Source: CALBPI01 sp039033695 (GTDB taxonomy: Bacteria > Pseudomonadota > Gammaproteobacteria > Steroidobacterales > Woeseiaceae). Taken from it: a stretch of DNA of 20,571 nt. Position 1 is the first letter of the stretch. Each line of letters opens with the position of its first letter. Location: NCBI GenBank assembly GCA_039033695.1, contig JBCCCC010000049.1:1-20571 (forward strand), given 5' to 3'. Shown here piece by piece: positions 1-6,659 of the stretch. Below the pieces are notes generated by a model that worked only from the letters and a program-made list of their open reading frames with translations, was not told where the DNA came from and made no database searches. The translations under genes were made by a program, and so were the position numbers.

Positions 1-108
1 CGTGCGCTGGCAAAGCGGCCTGAGAACCGCTTTGCTGACGGGAATGAGATGGCATTTGCGCTGCGCCAGTGTGCGTCAGCCATGTTTGCCACAGCGGTAA
101 ACCAATAA
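1..108 (+). CDS. C-terminal end of a Hanks-type Ser/Thr protein kinase (partial)
   Basis: The frame is open from the first base of the window and stops at TAA 106-108, giving 35 residues. It contains a stretch of the form ALAKRPENRFADGNEMAFAL, the typical end of a bacterial Ser/Thr kinase domain (subdomain XI, with the invariant Arg in 'PENRF'). It is followed only 10 nt later by a PP2C phosphatase gene and then an FHA gene on the same strand, the classic partners of such kinases. The protein ends about 16 residues after this motif, so this kinase has no long C-terminal sensor domain; anything extra would be N-terminal, outside the window. The family call rests on a short motif plus strong context. 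The kinase's substrate cannot be told. Confidence 0.75.
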   Translation, partial: RALAKRPENRFADGNEMAFALRQCASAMFATAVNQ

Positions 109-118
109 TCAAACCGTA

Positions 119-946
119 ATGAGTCTTAAAGGCAAAATTCAATTTTCGGCAATCACCGACACTGGGCGCGTACGCGAGCACAACGAAGATGCCATCGCGA
201 CCAATGCCGAGGCTGGCCTGCTTGTCCTGGCGGATGGCATGGGCGGCTACAATGCGGGTGAAGTCGCCAGCGGTATCGCCGTGAAGACCGTCTACGGACT
301 ACTCAGCGATGCAGTAATGACCGATCGCCGCGGCGAAGTCGAGACCACCAGCGGTTTCATGCGCCAGTCTATTGCGCTACGCGACGGCGTCCGCCGTGCC
401 AACAAGATCATCCATCAGACTGCGCAGAGCCAACCTCAGTGCGAAGGGATGGGAACGACCATCGTGTGCGCGCTGTTCTACGACAATCGCGTGTCCATCG
501 CGCATGTCGGAGACTCTCGCTTGTACCGCTTGCGTGATGGCAAACTGACCCAGATCACACTGGACCATTCGCTCCTGCAGGAACTCGTTGATCGGGGCTT
601 TTACTCCGAAGAAGAGGCGCAGCGCTCGACGAACCGCAATTATGTGACGCGCGCCTTAGGCGTTGAGGCCCAGGTTGAGGTAGAAATACAGGAAACCTCA
701 GTGCAGGTTGATGATATCTATTTGCTCTGCTCTGACGGCTTGCCAGACATGGTCGAAGACGAGGATATTCACTTAACTATCAGTACGTTTAGTGATAACC
801 TTGAAGTAGCTGCTAAACAGTTGGTGTCATTGGCAAATGAACATGGCGGGCGAGATAACATCTCGGTCATGCTGGCGCGGGTCAAGGAGTCTTTCCCCGC
901 CAAGCAGGGTTTTTTCGCCAAGCTCGGCAAGCTATTTGCCAGGTGA
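119..946 (+). CDS. PP2C-family Ser/Thr protein phosphatase (Stp/PppA-like)
   Basis: A 275-residue single-domain metal-dependent (Mg/Mn) protein phosphatase, predicted cytoplasmic, that removes phosphate from Ser/Thr and so opposes the kinase encoded just upstream. The PP2C motifs appear in order: DTGRVREHNED (14-24), the metal-binding ADGMGG (38-43, Asp39), GMGTT (110-114), HVGDSRLYR (129-137), DHS (149-151), CSDGLPDMV (204-212, metal Asp206) and GGRDNISVML (243-252, metal Asp246). The length is about right for a bacterial stand-alone PP2C with a short basic, aromatic tail (FFAKLGKLFAR). The ATG start lies 10 nt after the kinase stop and no strong Shine-Dalgarno is seen, which suggests coupling to the kinase. 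Family assignment is firm; the substrate is unknown, though the FHA protein downstream is an obvious candidate. Confidence 0.95.
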   Translation: MSLKGKIQFSAITDTGRVREHNEDAIATNAEAGLLVLADGMGGYNAGEVASGIAVKTVYGLLSDAVMTDRRGEVETTSGFMRQSIALRDGVRRANKIIHQTAQSQPQCEGMGTTIVCALFYDNRVSIAHVGDSRLYRLRDGKLTQITLDHSLLQELVDRGFYSEEEAQRSTNRNYVTRALGVEAQVEVEIQETSVQVDDIYLLCSDGLPDMVEDEDIHLTISTFSDNLEVAAKQLVSLANEHGGRDNISVMLARVKESFPAKQGFFAKLGKLFAR

Positions 947-1027
947 TCCTCGCGATCACAAGGAATTTTGGGCACGTGCCAGAAATTGGCGCTGCGTTGG
1001 TTTAAAACGAATATAAGTGAAACGACT

Positions 1028-1771
1028 ATGGCACGGCTGGTTCTGAGCCTGGGTGATCAGGTACTCGCAGAGTACAATATGACTAAGGAGCGCTACACGA
1101 TTGGGCGCCTTCCGGATAACGATGTGCGCATCGATAATCCGTCCGTCAGTGGTCATCACTGCCTGATTATCAATATCCTCAATGACTCCTTCCTGGAGGA
1201 TTTGAACAGCACCAACGGCACCTATGTCGGCGGCAAGCTGATTAAGAAGCACGCGCTGCAAAACGGTGATGCGATTACCATTGGTCACCACCAGCTACGC
1301 TACGTGGACAGCCAGGCAGCCGATCCGGAACAGGAAGAATTCGAGGCCACCATGGTGATCTCACAGACCAAACCGGATGCCGCCAAGATACAGGCCGCGG
1401 CCGATGCGCTGGAGCGCGCGGCGGCCAAGACGCCCGAGAAAGAGGTCAAACCGACCGAAACATCGGCGATTACTGAGGCAATCGACAAGCCGAACGCGTT
1501 GCCGACGGCAAAATTGCAAGTGTTGTCCGGCAATTTTGCCGGCCGCGAGCTTGAGCTTAGCAAGGCGCTAACGACGCTTGGACGACCTGGCATCCAGGTT
1601 GCTGCTATTACGCGTCGCTCTGAAGGCTTCTTTATCGTGCACGTTGAAAGTGGCATTGATGGCAAGCCGCCCGAGGTCAACGGCGAACCGCTCAGCGGTC
1701 AGGCACGTAAACTCGAAGACAACGATGTCGTCAAGCTTGCGGGCGTCAAGATGGGCTTTTTTCGCACCTGA
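1028..1771 (+). CDS. FHA-domain signalling protein with a second, degenerate FHA-like domain
   Basis: A 247-residue protein predicted to bind phosphothreonine. The N-terminal FHA domain (about 1-93) is canonical: YTIGR (23-27), the SGHH turn (41-44), and DLNSTNGTYV (58-67), with the Ser/Thr/Asn residues that contact pThr. A linker rich in Ala, Glu and Lys (about 95-160) contains EATMV (106-110), which resembles the phosphorylated Thr segments of other FHA proteins. The C-terminal part (about 162-247) looks like another FHA fold, with LGRPG (184-188), VNGEPL (217-222) and DNDVVKLAG (231-239), but lacks the SxxH and STNG binding residues. I chose ATG 1028 over an in-frame TTG at 968 because the FHA fold begins at MARLVLSL; the 20 extra residues look non-coding. 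It follows the phosphatase and likely acts in the same kinase circuit. There is no transmembrane segment. Confidence 0.88.
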   Translation: MARLVLSLGDQVLAEYNMTKERYTIGRLPDNDVRIDNPSVSGHHCLIINILNDSFLEDLNSTNGTYVGGKLIKKHALQNGDAITIGHHQLRYVDSQAADPEQEEFEATMVISQTKPDAAKIQAAADALERAAAKTPEKEVKPTETSAITEAIDKPNALPTAKLQVLSGNFAGRELELSKALTTLGRPGIQVAAITRRSEGFFIVHVESGIDGKPPEVNGEPLSGQARKLEDNDVVKLAGVKMGFFRT

Positions 1772-1805
1772 CTTGGGAAGTGCATAGGGCCAGGGCGGTT
1801 GCCCA

Positions 1806-2912
1806 CTAGGCGGTCACAAACTGCCGACGAACTCGGGCCGCGACGCGAGTCACGAGTTCATAGCTAATCGTGTCTGCAAACGCCGCAATCAGTTCAGCCG
1901 GCAACCCTGCACCCCACAGTCTCACCTCGCTACCGACCCGGGCGCTCGGCAAGTCGGTAATATCCACAGTCAGCATGTCCATCGACACGCGTCCGGCAAT
2001 GCTCGCACGCTGCCCATCTACAAGAACCGGCGTACCATCGGGCATGGCACGCGGGTAGCCATCACCATAACCCGCCGCGACAACACCAATACAGGTATCT
2101 CTCGCGGCGACAAATCGACCACCGTAGCCGACCTTGTCTCCAGGTCGGATCGACTGTACGGAGATCAGTCGTGCGTCGAAGTTCATGACCGGCTTCAAGT
2201 CAAGCGCATCGGCATCGACTGACTCGAACGGTGACAGACCGTATAACGCGATGCCTGGGCGCAGCCACACCCGATGCGCATCGCGACCAGCCAAACCACA
2301 CAAGTCCTGATCATCTCGAAACAGTGCTGGCGAATTCGCCAGGCTGATAGGGCCGTCAAATGTCGACATTAGCTGCTGCATGAACTGCAACTGCTGAGTC
2401 GATTGCGCATCGGCAGGATCGTCTGCACTAGCGTAATGTGTCATGAGCCGAACGTCGCGGACACTGGCAAGGTCAGCAAGTCGCTGATAGTGGTCCGCCC
2501 ATGTATCGGAAGAAAAACCCAACCGGTGCATGCCGCTGTCAATCTTGAGCCACACCGCAAAGCGATATTGCCCGGCATAATCGCTAAGTAAAGAGACTTG
2601 CATCGGGTTGTGCACGACCAACTCGCATTTCAGCTCGGCGGCTGCGGCGAGATCAGCGCCGGTGAACACGCCTTCAAGCAGCACGAGCGGGCGTGATTCG
2701 CCAGCCGAGCGCAGCGCTGCCGCCTCACTCAGACGGGCCACTGCCAGACTGTCCGCTGCCTCCAGGTAACGCGCAACGTCAACGAGCCCATGCCCGTAGG
2801 CGTTTGCCTTGACCATCGCCATGATGGGTGACTCGGGGCGCCTGGACCGTATCGTCGCCAGGTTGTGACGTAACGCGTTACCGTCGATCGTGGCTGTGGC
2901 TGAGAACTGCAT
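1806..2912 (-). CDS. alr: Alanine racemase
   Basis: A 368-residue PLP-dependent enzyme that interconverts L- and D-alanine, supplying D-Ala for peptidoglycan; cytoplasmic. The PLP lysine is K35 in MVKANAYGHG (33-42). Arg130 lies in SGMHRLGF (126-133), the second catalytic Tyr is probably Y263 in VGYGGRF, and the substrate-binding Met is M311 in GRVSMDM. LRPGIALYG (217-225) and AAGYGDGYPR (279-288) are further family signatures. It is the last gene of the operon, 21 nt after dnaB, an order shared with many gammaproteobacteria. No clear Shine-Dalgarno is visible before the ATG. Its end converges on the FHA gene with only 34 nt between stops and no convincing terminator there. Confidence 0.97.
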   Translation of the reverse strand: MQFSATATIDGNALRHNLATIRSRRPESPIMAMVKANAYGHGLVDVARYLEAADSLAVARLSEAAALRSAGESRPLVLLEGVFTGADLAAAAELKCELVVHNPMQVSLLSDYAGQYRFAVWLKIDSGMHRLGFSSDTWADHYQRLADLASVRDVRLMTHYASADDPADAQSTQQLQFMQQLMSTFDGPISLANSPALFRDDQDLCGLAGRDAHRVWLRPGIALYGLSPFESVDADALDLKPVMNFDARLISVQSIRPGDKVGYGGRFVAARDTCIGVVAAGYGDGYPRAMPDGTPVLVDGQRASIAGRVSMDMLTVDITDLPSARVGSEVRLWGAGLPAELIAAFADTISYELVTRVAARVRRQFVTA

Positions 2913-2933
2913 GGCTACTGGCGCCGTGCCTGC

Positions 2934-4322
2934 CTAGAAAGGGCCGACGTCCTGACCGTAGGTATCTGGCACCCAGTTCTCGAACTTGGTGTATTTGCCG
3001 ACAAATGTGAGCGGGAACTCACCGATCGGGCCATTGCGCTGCTTCGAAATGATGATATCGGCGACGCCCTTGCGTGGGGTATCCGGGTCATACACTTCTT
3101 CACGATAAATGAAGCAAATCAAATCGGCGTCCTGCTCAATAGCACCAGACTCACGCAGATCAGACATCACTGGCTTCTTGTCGGTGCGTTGCTCGACACC
3201 GCGGTTGAGCTGCGACAACGCGATAACGGGTACTTCAAGCTCTTTCGCCAAAGCCTTCAACGAGCGGGAGATTTCCGAGATTTCCGCAGTGCGGTTTTCG
3301 GTGTTGCCAGGCACCTGCATGAGCTGCAGGTAATCGATCACGATAAGCCCGAGGCCGTGCTCGCGCTTCAGACGCCGTGCACGCGCACGCACTTCAGTAG
3401 GCGACAGCGCCGGCGTGTCGTCAATGAAAATCGGTGCTTCTGACATCAGCTGAACGGCGGTATTGATGCGTGACCAGTCCTCGTCAGGAAACTGGCCGGT
3501 GCGCAAGTGTGTCTGGTCTACCCGGCCGAGCGAGGAGATCATCCTGAATGCGAGCTGCTCCGCGCTCATCTCCATGCTGTATATGGCAGTCGGGTTGCGA
3601 CCCCCAATCGAGGCGTTCTCCGCAATATTGACGGCGAACGTTGTCTTACCCATCGACGGTCGGCCCGCGATAATAACCAAATCGCCAGGTTGCAATCCGG
3701 CCGTCATCTTGTCGAATTCGGAATAGCCGGTAGAGATACCGGTAATCTCGCCGCCTGATTGGTGCAAAAGATCAATACGATCGACCGTACCGGGCAGAAT
3801 ATCGGTCAGGGCCTGGAATCCGCCGCGTCGGCTGCCTTTCTCGGCAATCTGAAAGACAGTGCGTTCGGCCTCATCGAGCAGCTCGGACGCCGCCCGGCCC
3901 TCTGGCTGAAACGCACTGCCGGCAATCTCGTTACCGGCGGCGATGAGTGACCTGAGAATTGAGCGCTCGCGCAGGATCTTGGCATACGCGAGCACATTGG
4001 CCGACGACGGCGTGTCATTCGCGAGCATGGCCAGATAGGCCAGTCCGCCAGCCTGGTCCAGCTCCCCGCGATTATCGAGGTGCTCGGACAAGGTGACGAC
4101 GTCACACGGCTGGCGCGACTCAGCCAGCGCGCCGATGGCGGCAAAGATGATCTGATGATCGGCGCGGTAGAAGTCAGTGGATACCAAAACGTCGGCAACC
4201 CGGTCCCATGCGCTATTATCGAGCATCAGCCCGCCCAGGACGGACTGTTCGGCCTCGACGGAATGGGGCGGCACGCGCAGTGCCTGCTCATTCCGTTCTG
4301 CTAATTCGATCGCGCTAACCAT
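2934..4322 (-). CDS. dnaB: Replicative DNA helicase DnaB
   Basis: A 462-residue hexameric helicase that unwinds the chromosome at the fork ahead of polymerase III and recruits primase. The N-terminal domain (about 15-120) starts with PPHSVEAEQSVLGGLMLDN-like residues typical of DnaB. The RecA-like motor has Walker A GRPSMGKTT (220-228), Walker B LIVIDYLQLM (326-335), the ALSQLNRG motif (368-375) and SDLRESGAIEQDAD (387-400). The C-terminus KYTKFENW (443-450) is also standard. No intein or insertion interrupts the ATPase core, and the length is close to the usual 460-470. It sits 36 nt after rplI and 21 nt before alr on the same strand, so it is probably co-transcribed with the ribosomal protein genes. 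Confidence 0.98.
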   Translation of the reverse strand: MVSAIELAERNEQALRVPPHSVEAEQSVLGGLMLDNSAWDRVADVLVSTDFYRADHQIIFAAIGALAESRQPCDVVTLSEHLDNRGELDQAGGLAYLAMLANDTPSSANVLAYAKILRERSILRSLIAAGNEIAGSAFQPEGRAASELLDEAERTVFQIAEKGSRRGGFQALTDILPGTVDRIDLLHQSGGEITGISTGYSEFDKMTAGLQPGDLVIIAGRPSMGKTTFAVNIAENASIGGRNPTAIYSMEMSAEQLAFRMISSLGRVDQTHLRTGQFPDEDWSRINTAVQLMSEAPIFIDDTPALSPTEVRARARRLKREHGLGLIVIDYLQLMQVPGNTENRTAEISEISRSLKALAKELEVPVIALSQLNRGVEQRTDKKPVMSDLRESGAIEQDADLICFIYREEVYDPDTPRKGVADIIISKQRNGPIGEFPLTFVGKYTKFENWVPDTYGQDVGPF

Positions 4323-4358
4323 ACCCCGATTATTGCACGATCAGAATCGCCGCAGACA

Positions 4359-4814
4359 CTAACCTTCTTCGGCAACAACGACAATGGTCGCCGTGACGTC
4401 GACGTCGGCGTGCAAATGCAGGCCGATCTCGTGATCGCCGACCGTACGGAATGCACCCTCGTCGCTCAAACGCACCTCAGCACGCTCGATGGTCAGGCCG
4501 GCATCGTTGAACGCTTGTGCGATGTCGATGGTCCCAATCGAACCGAACAGCTTGCCTTCCGCGCCGGCGAGCGCCTTGATTTCGACCCGTGCACCATCCA
4601 ATTTGGCGGCGCGCTCTTGCGCTGATGCCAACTCGGCGGCGGCTTTGGCCTCCAGGTCAGCGCGACGTGCCTCAAATTCGGCCAGATTCTCTGGTGTCGC
4701 CAGCGTCGCTTTGCCCTGTGGCAACAGGAAGTTGCGGCCATAACCGGATTTGACACTGACTTTGTCGCCAATGCCGCCCAGGTTTTCAACTTTCTCAAGC
4801 AGAATTACGTCCAT
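4359..4814 (-). CDS. rplI: 50S ribosomal protein L9
   Basis: A 151-residue L9 protein that binds domain V of 23S rRNA at the base of the L1 stalk. The N-terminal globular domain shows the signature VILLEKVENLGGIGDKV followed by GYGRNFLLPQGKA. The long connecting helix (about 41-75) is rich in Ala, Glu, Arg and Lys, and the C-terminal domain contains KLFGSIGTIDIAQA and ends with repeated Val residues. It has the normal family length. The gene is 32 nt after the DUF2232 membrane-protein gene and 36 nt before dnaB, matching the rpsR-DUF2232-rplI-dnaB order of pseudomonad-like genomes. Confidence 0.98.
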   Translation of the reverse strand: MDVILLEKVENLGGIGDKVSVKSGYGRNFLLPQGKATLATPENLAEFEARRADLEAKAAAELASAQERAAKLDGARVEIKALAGAEGKLFGSIGTIDIAQAFNDAGLTIERAEVRLSDEGAFRTVGDHEIGLHLHADVDVTATIVVVAEEG

Positions 4815-4846
4815 TACTCATCACCCTCGGCCCTTGTGAGCCTTGC

Positions 4847-5761
4847 TTACCCCGCCTGACCATCCGGTGCAGTGCGGACCATATTAAACCAAGCGTCTAC
4901 GTATCCCGCGACGCAGACCATCATCAATATCACGCCATTCAGCCCGATCGGGATGAACAGCAAACCATACGCCACGACCAAGGCAGCGACCGGCCAGCCG
5001 TTGCGATGCCGCAACCAGTGCAGCAGCGCGATGCCATGCAACAAAAACGTCAGCAGCAACAGCAACGCCATGTTCAGCCATACCAGTGCCGGCAAGAAAC
5101 TCGCCAGCAACGCGAACACAACCAGTGCAATGGCCAGCGCGCGGCCAAGGTTGAGGTCTCTGAACCGCCCGAACCGTGCGTGACCCTGATCGGTACCTAC
5201 ATCGAATATGTAGTAACCGAGCAGCAGCGTTACCGCCAATCCAAACCAATACATCGCCGCCGCAACGCCGGTCATGAACGGTGCGACGTCAGTTATCGCC
5301 TGTAACGTCGCCTCATCATCCAGGCCAACAAGCGCCACACCGGCTTGCTGCAGACCGCGGGCTGCCTCGCCCAGCAACTGCTGCCATAACACGACAGGAT
5401 CGGCAATGTTCACGAAGAAGACCGCAATCCCACCAAGTGCAACCAACACCAGGAGCTGCAATGTCAGCGTCAATGACCCGCTGCGCCGAAGCACGCTGCC
5501 AATCACCAGCGCCGCCAGCAGAGACACCACGGCCTGCTGGAACAGCAAAGCCCCAATTTCGGGCATAAACAGCCCAACCGCACCGATTAAACCAGCCCCG
5601 GATGCAATCACGGGCAATGCCATCACCGGTCCGACCGAAAGCACTGACGCGACGGCTATCGCCGGCGAGGCAAGCTTCAGGCCGGGGATCAGGAACAGCA
5701 GCGCGATCGCAACAATTTGCCTGACCCTGGATTGCATCAGCCAGACGGCCAACGTATTCAC
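4847..5761 (-). CDS. DUF2232-type integral membrane protein (YybS-like)
   Basis: A 304-residue very hydrophobic protein with roughly eight predicted membrane segments, in clusters at about 12-65, 68-116, 160-187, 206-255 and 257-298. Soluble parts are short: a loop near 118-155 and a charged turn with GRFRDLNLGRALA (197-209). Family membership is inferred from length, topology and position, since a DUF2232 protein lies between rpsR and rplI in Pseudomonas and relatives. The molecular function is not known. The start is fixed to some extent because a TGA directly precedes ATG 5761 in frame. It lies 39 nt after rpsR and 32 nt before rplI, so it is expressed with ribosomal proteins. It takes an operon slot near that of enterobacterial priB but is unrelated to PriB. 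Confidence 0.8.
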   Translation of the reverse strand: MNTLAVWLMQSRVRQIVAIALLFLIPGLKLASPAIAVASVLSVGPVMALPVIASGAGLIGAVGLFMPEIGALLFQQAVVSLLAALVIGSVLRRSGSLTLTLQLLVLVALGGIAVFFVNIADPVVLWQQLLGEAARGLQQAGVALVGLDDEATLQAITDVAPFMTGVAAAMYWFGLAVTLLLGYYIFDVGTDQGHARFGRFRDLNLGRALAIALVVFALLASFLPALVWLNMALLLLLTFLLHGIALLHWLRHRNGWPVAALVVAYGLLFIPIGLNGVILMMVCVAGYVDAWFNMVRTAPDGQAG

Positions 5762-5800
5762 AGCGTACTCTGGACGTGACGCAACAGCGCCACGCAGCCT

Positions 5801-6025
5801 CTAGTGCTGATCCGTGTAGGGCAGCAGCGCCAGGAAACGGGCGCGCTTGACTGCCGTCGCCAGCTGACGCTGATAACGTGCTTTGGTGCCCGTAATACGG
5901 CTCGGCACAATTTTGCCGGTTTCCGTAATGTAGGCCTTCAGCAAGTTCAGATCCTTATAGTCGATCTGGTCAATGCCCTCGGCGGTGAAGCGGCAAAACT
6001 TGCGACGACGTGACTGGCGGCTCAT
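5801..6025 (-). CDS. rpsR: 30S ribosomal protein S18
   Basis: A 74-residue S18, which forms a heterodimer with S6 on the 30S platform. The basic N-terminus SRQSRRRKFCRF, IDYKDLNLLKAYITETGKI and RITGTKARYQRQLATAVKRAR are all typical. It has a single Cys, so it is not a Cys-rich zinc-binding type. ATG overlaps the rpsF stop (ATGA), with a strong AAGGAG at 6033-6038 seven bases upstream, which suggests translational coupling to rpsF. No priB intervenes, unlike in enterobacteria. Confidence 0.98.
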   Translation of the reverse strand: MSRQSRRRKFCRFTAEGIDQIDYKDLNLLKAYITETGKIVPSRITGTKARYQRQLATAVKRARFLALLPYTDQH

Positions 6026-6492
6026 ACCGTTTCTCCTTCAGCGGCTTGCTCGGCTGGCGCCGATTCTTCAGTGGTAGCTTGAGCGGCTTGTTCTTGCTCA
6101 CGCGCACGCGCTTCAGCTGCAGCCTTGGCTTCGCGGCGTTTGGCGGACTCGCGCTCTTTGGCTTTTTCGTCTTCGACGGCTTTGGCCATTGGCGACGCTT
6201 CGCTGACTGGGCCTTCCGTCTTCATGATCAGGTGTCTTAGCACGGCGTCATTAAACTTGAACGCAGCCTTCAGCTCGTCCATGGTTTCCTGACCGCTCTC
6301 AATGTTGAGCAGCAGGTAATGGGCTTTGTGTACCTTGTTGATCGAATGCGCGAGCTGACGGCGGCCCCAGTCCTCAAGACGGTGCACAACACCACCCGCA
6401 TCGGTGATCATTTTCTGGTAACGCTCGAGCATGCCGGGCACTTGCTCGCTCTGGTCAGGGTGGACCAGAAACACGACTTCATAGTGTCTCAA
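6022..6492 (-). CDS. rpsF: 30S ribosomal protein S6 (TTG start, extended acidic/basic tail)
   Basis: S6, partner of S18 on the 30S platform. I place the start at TTG 6492: the following residues RHYEVVFLVHPDQSEQV are the normal S6 N-terminus, and a perfect AAAGGAG (6499-6505) lies six bases upstream. Longer in-frame starts would run through the structured leader. The product has 156 residues. The S6 fold covers about 1-95 (EDWGRRQLAHSINK and AHYLLLNIE are diagnostic). It is followed by a low-complexity charged tail of some 55-60 residues, first Lys/Arg/Ala-rich and then Gln/Thr/Glu-rich. E. coli S6 also has an acidic tail, but a shorter one that can receive extra glutamates. First gene of the operon, overlapping rpsR. 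Confidence 0.96.
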   Translation of the reverse strand: MRHYEVVFLVHPDQSEQVPGMLERYQKMITDAGGVVHRLEDWGRRQLAHSINKVHKAHYLLLNIESGQETMDELKAAFKFNDAVLRHLIMKTEGPVSEASPMAKAVEDEKAKERESAKRREAKAAAEARAREQEQAAQATTEESAPAEQAAEGETV

Positions 6493-6498
6493 GAGACG

Positions 6499-6505
6499 CT
6501 CCTTT
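6499..6505 (-). promoter_or_regulatory. Shine-Dalgarno of rpsF that fixes its TTG start
   Basis: AAAGGAG on the minus strand, six bases before TTG 6492. No ATG or GTG with comparable spacing encodes the S6 N-terminus, so this site decides the start. Confidence 0.85.
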
Positions 6506-6510
6506 CGGTA

Positions 6511-6535
6511 TTGCCACCCACAAACGGTGTGGCAA
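6511..6535 (-). promoter_or_regulatory. rpsF leader stem-loop, candidate S6:S18 autoregulatory site
   Basis: On the minus strand the leader has perfect seven-base arms, TTGCCAC and GTGGCAA, around an 11-base loop ACCGTTTGTGG. The right side contains GTGG twice, so CCAC can pair in two registers. The structure ends five bases before the Shine-Dalgarno. Leaders of rpsF in many bacteria bind the S6:S18 complex through a stem with an ACCG-like element, and this matches that pattern in position and in the CAC-ACCG sequence. The assignment to that family is inference from memory, not from a covariance search. Confidence 0.6.
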
Positions 6536-6556
6536 GGAGTTAACAAATTGTAGTTT

Positions 6557-6572
6557 CCGCTTCTTTAAGCGG
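6557..6572 (-). promoter_or_regulatory. Second hairpin in the rpsF leader
   Basis: A perfect six-base inverted repeat, ccgctt and aagcgg with a four-base spacer, lies just downstream of the promoter candidate. If that promoter is used, this stem would sit at the very 5' end of the transcript. It could protect the mRNA or be part of the S6:S18-responsive leader. There is no following T run, so it is not a terminator. Confidence 0.5.
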
Positions 6573-6580
6573 ACGCGAAG

Positions 6581-6607
6581 TGTATACAGCGGCGGGCGCT
6601 TGAGCAA
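6581..6607 (-). promoter_or_regulatory. Candidate sigma70 promoter for the rpsF operon
   Basis: Minus-strand -10 TATACA (6581-6586) with TTGCTC (6602-6607) as -35 and a 15-base spacer; shifting to CTTGCT gives 16. The predicted start is near 6574, about 80 bases before the rpsF start codon, which leaves room for the two leader hairpins. The -10 is good, while the -35 spacing is short. Confidence 0.4.
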
Positions 6608-6659
6608 GCCTGCAGGCCACGAAACGGCCAAAACCGGCCGGAAAAGGCGCGTGCTGGTC

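Noticed and set aside
943..959. Inverted repeat GTGATC-ctcgc-GATCAC between the phosphatase and FHA genes
   Set aside because: It overlaps the phosphatase stop codon, the spacing between GTGA and TCAC is nine rather than six, and no T run follows, so neither a CRP-like site nor a terminator is supported.
968..1027. TTG start extending the FHA protein by 20 residues
   Set aside because: The AAGGA before it is only three bases from the TTG, and the added residues do not fit an FHA N-terminus.
3620..3680. Possible intein in the DnaB ATPase site
   Set aside because: The Walker A region reads straight through at normal length, with no inserted residues.
6625..6640. Possible terminator after rlmB (CGGCC-GGTTTT-GGCCG on the minus strand)
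   Set aside because: The stem is five bases and followed by only three T residues, so it is too weak to call.
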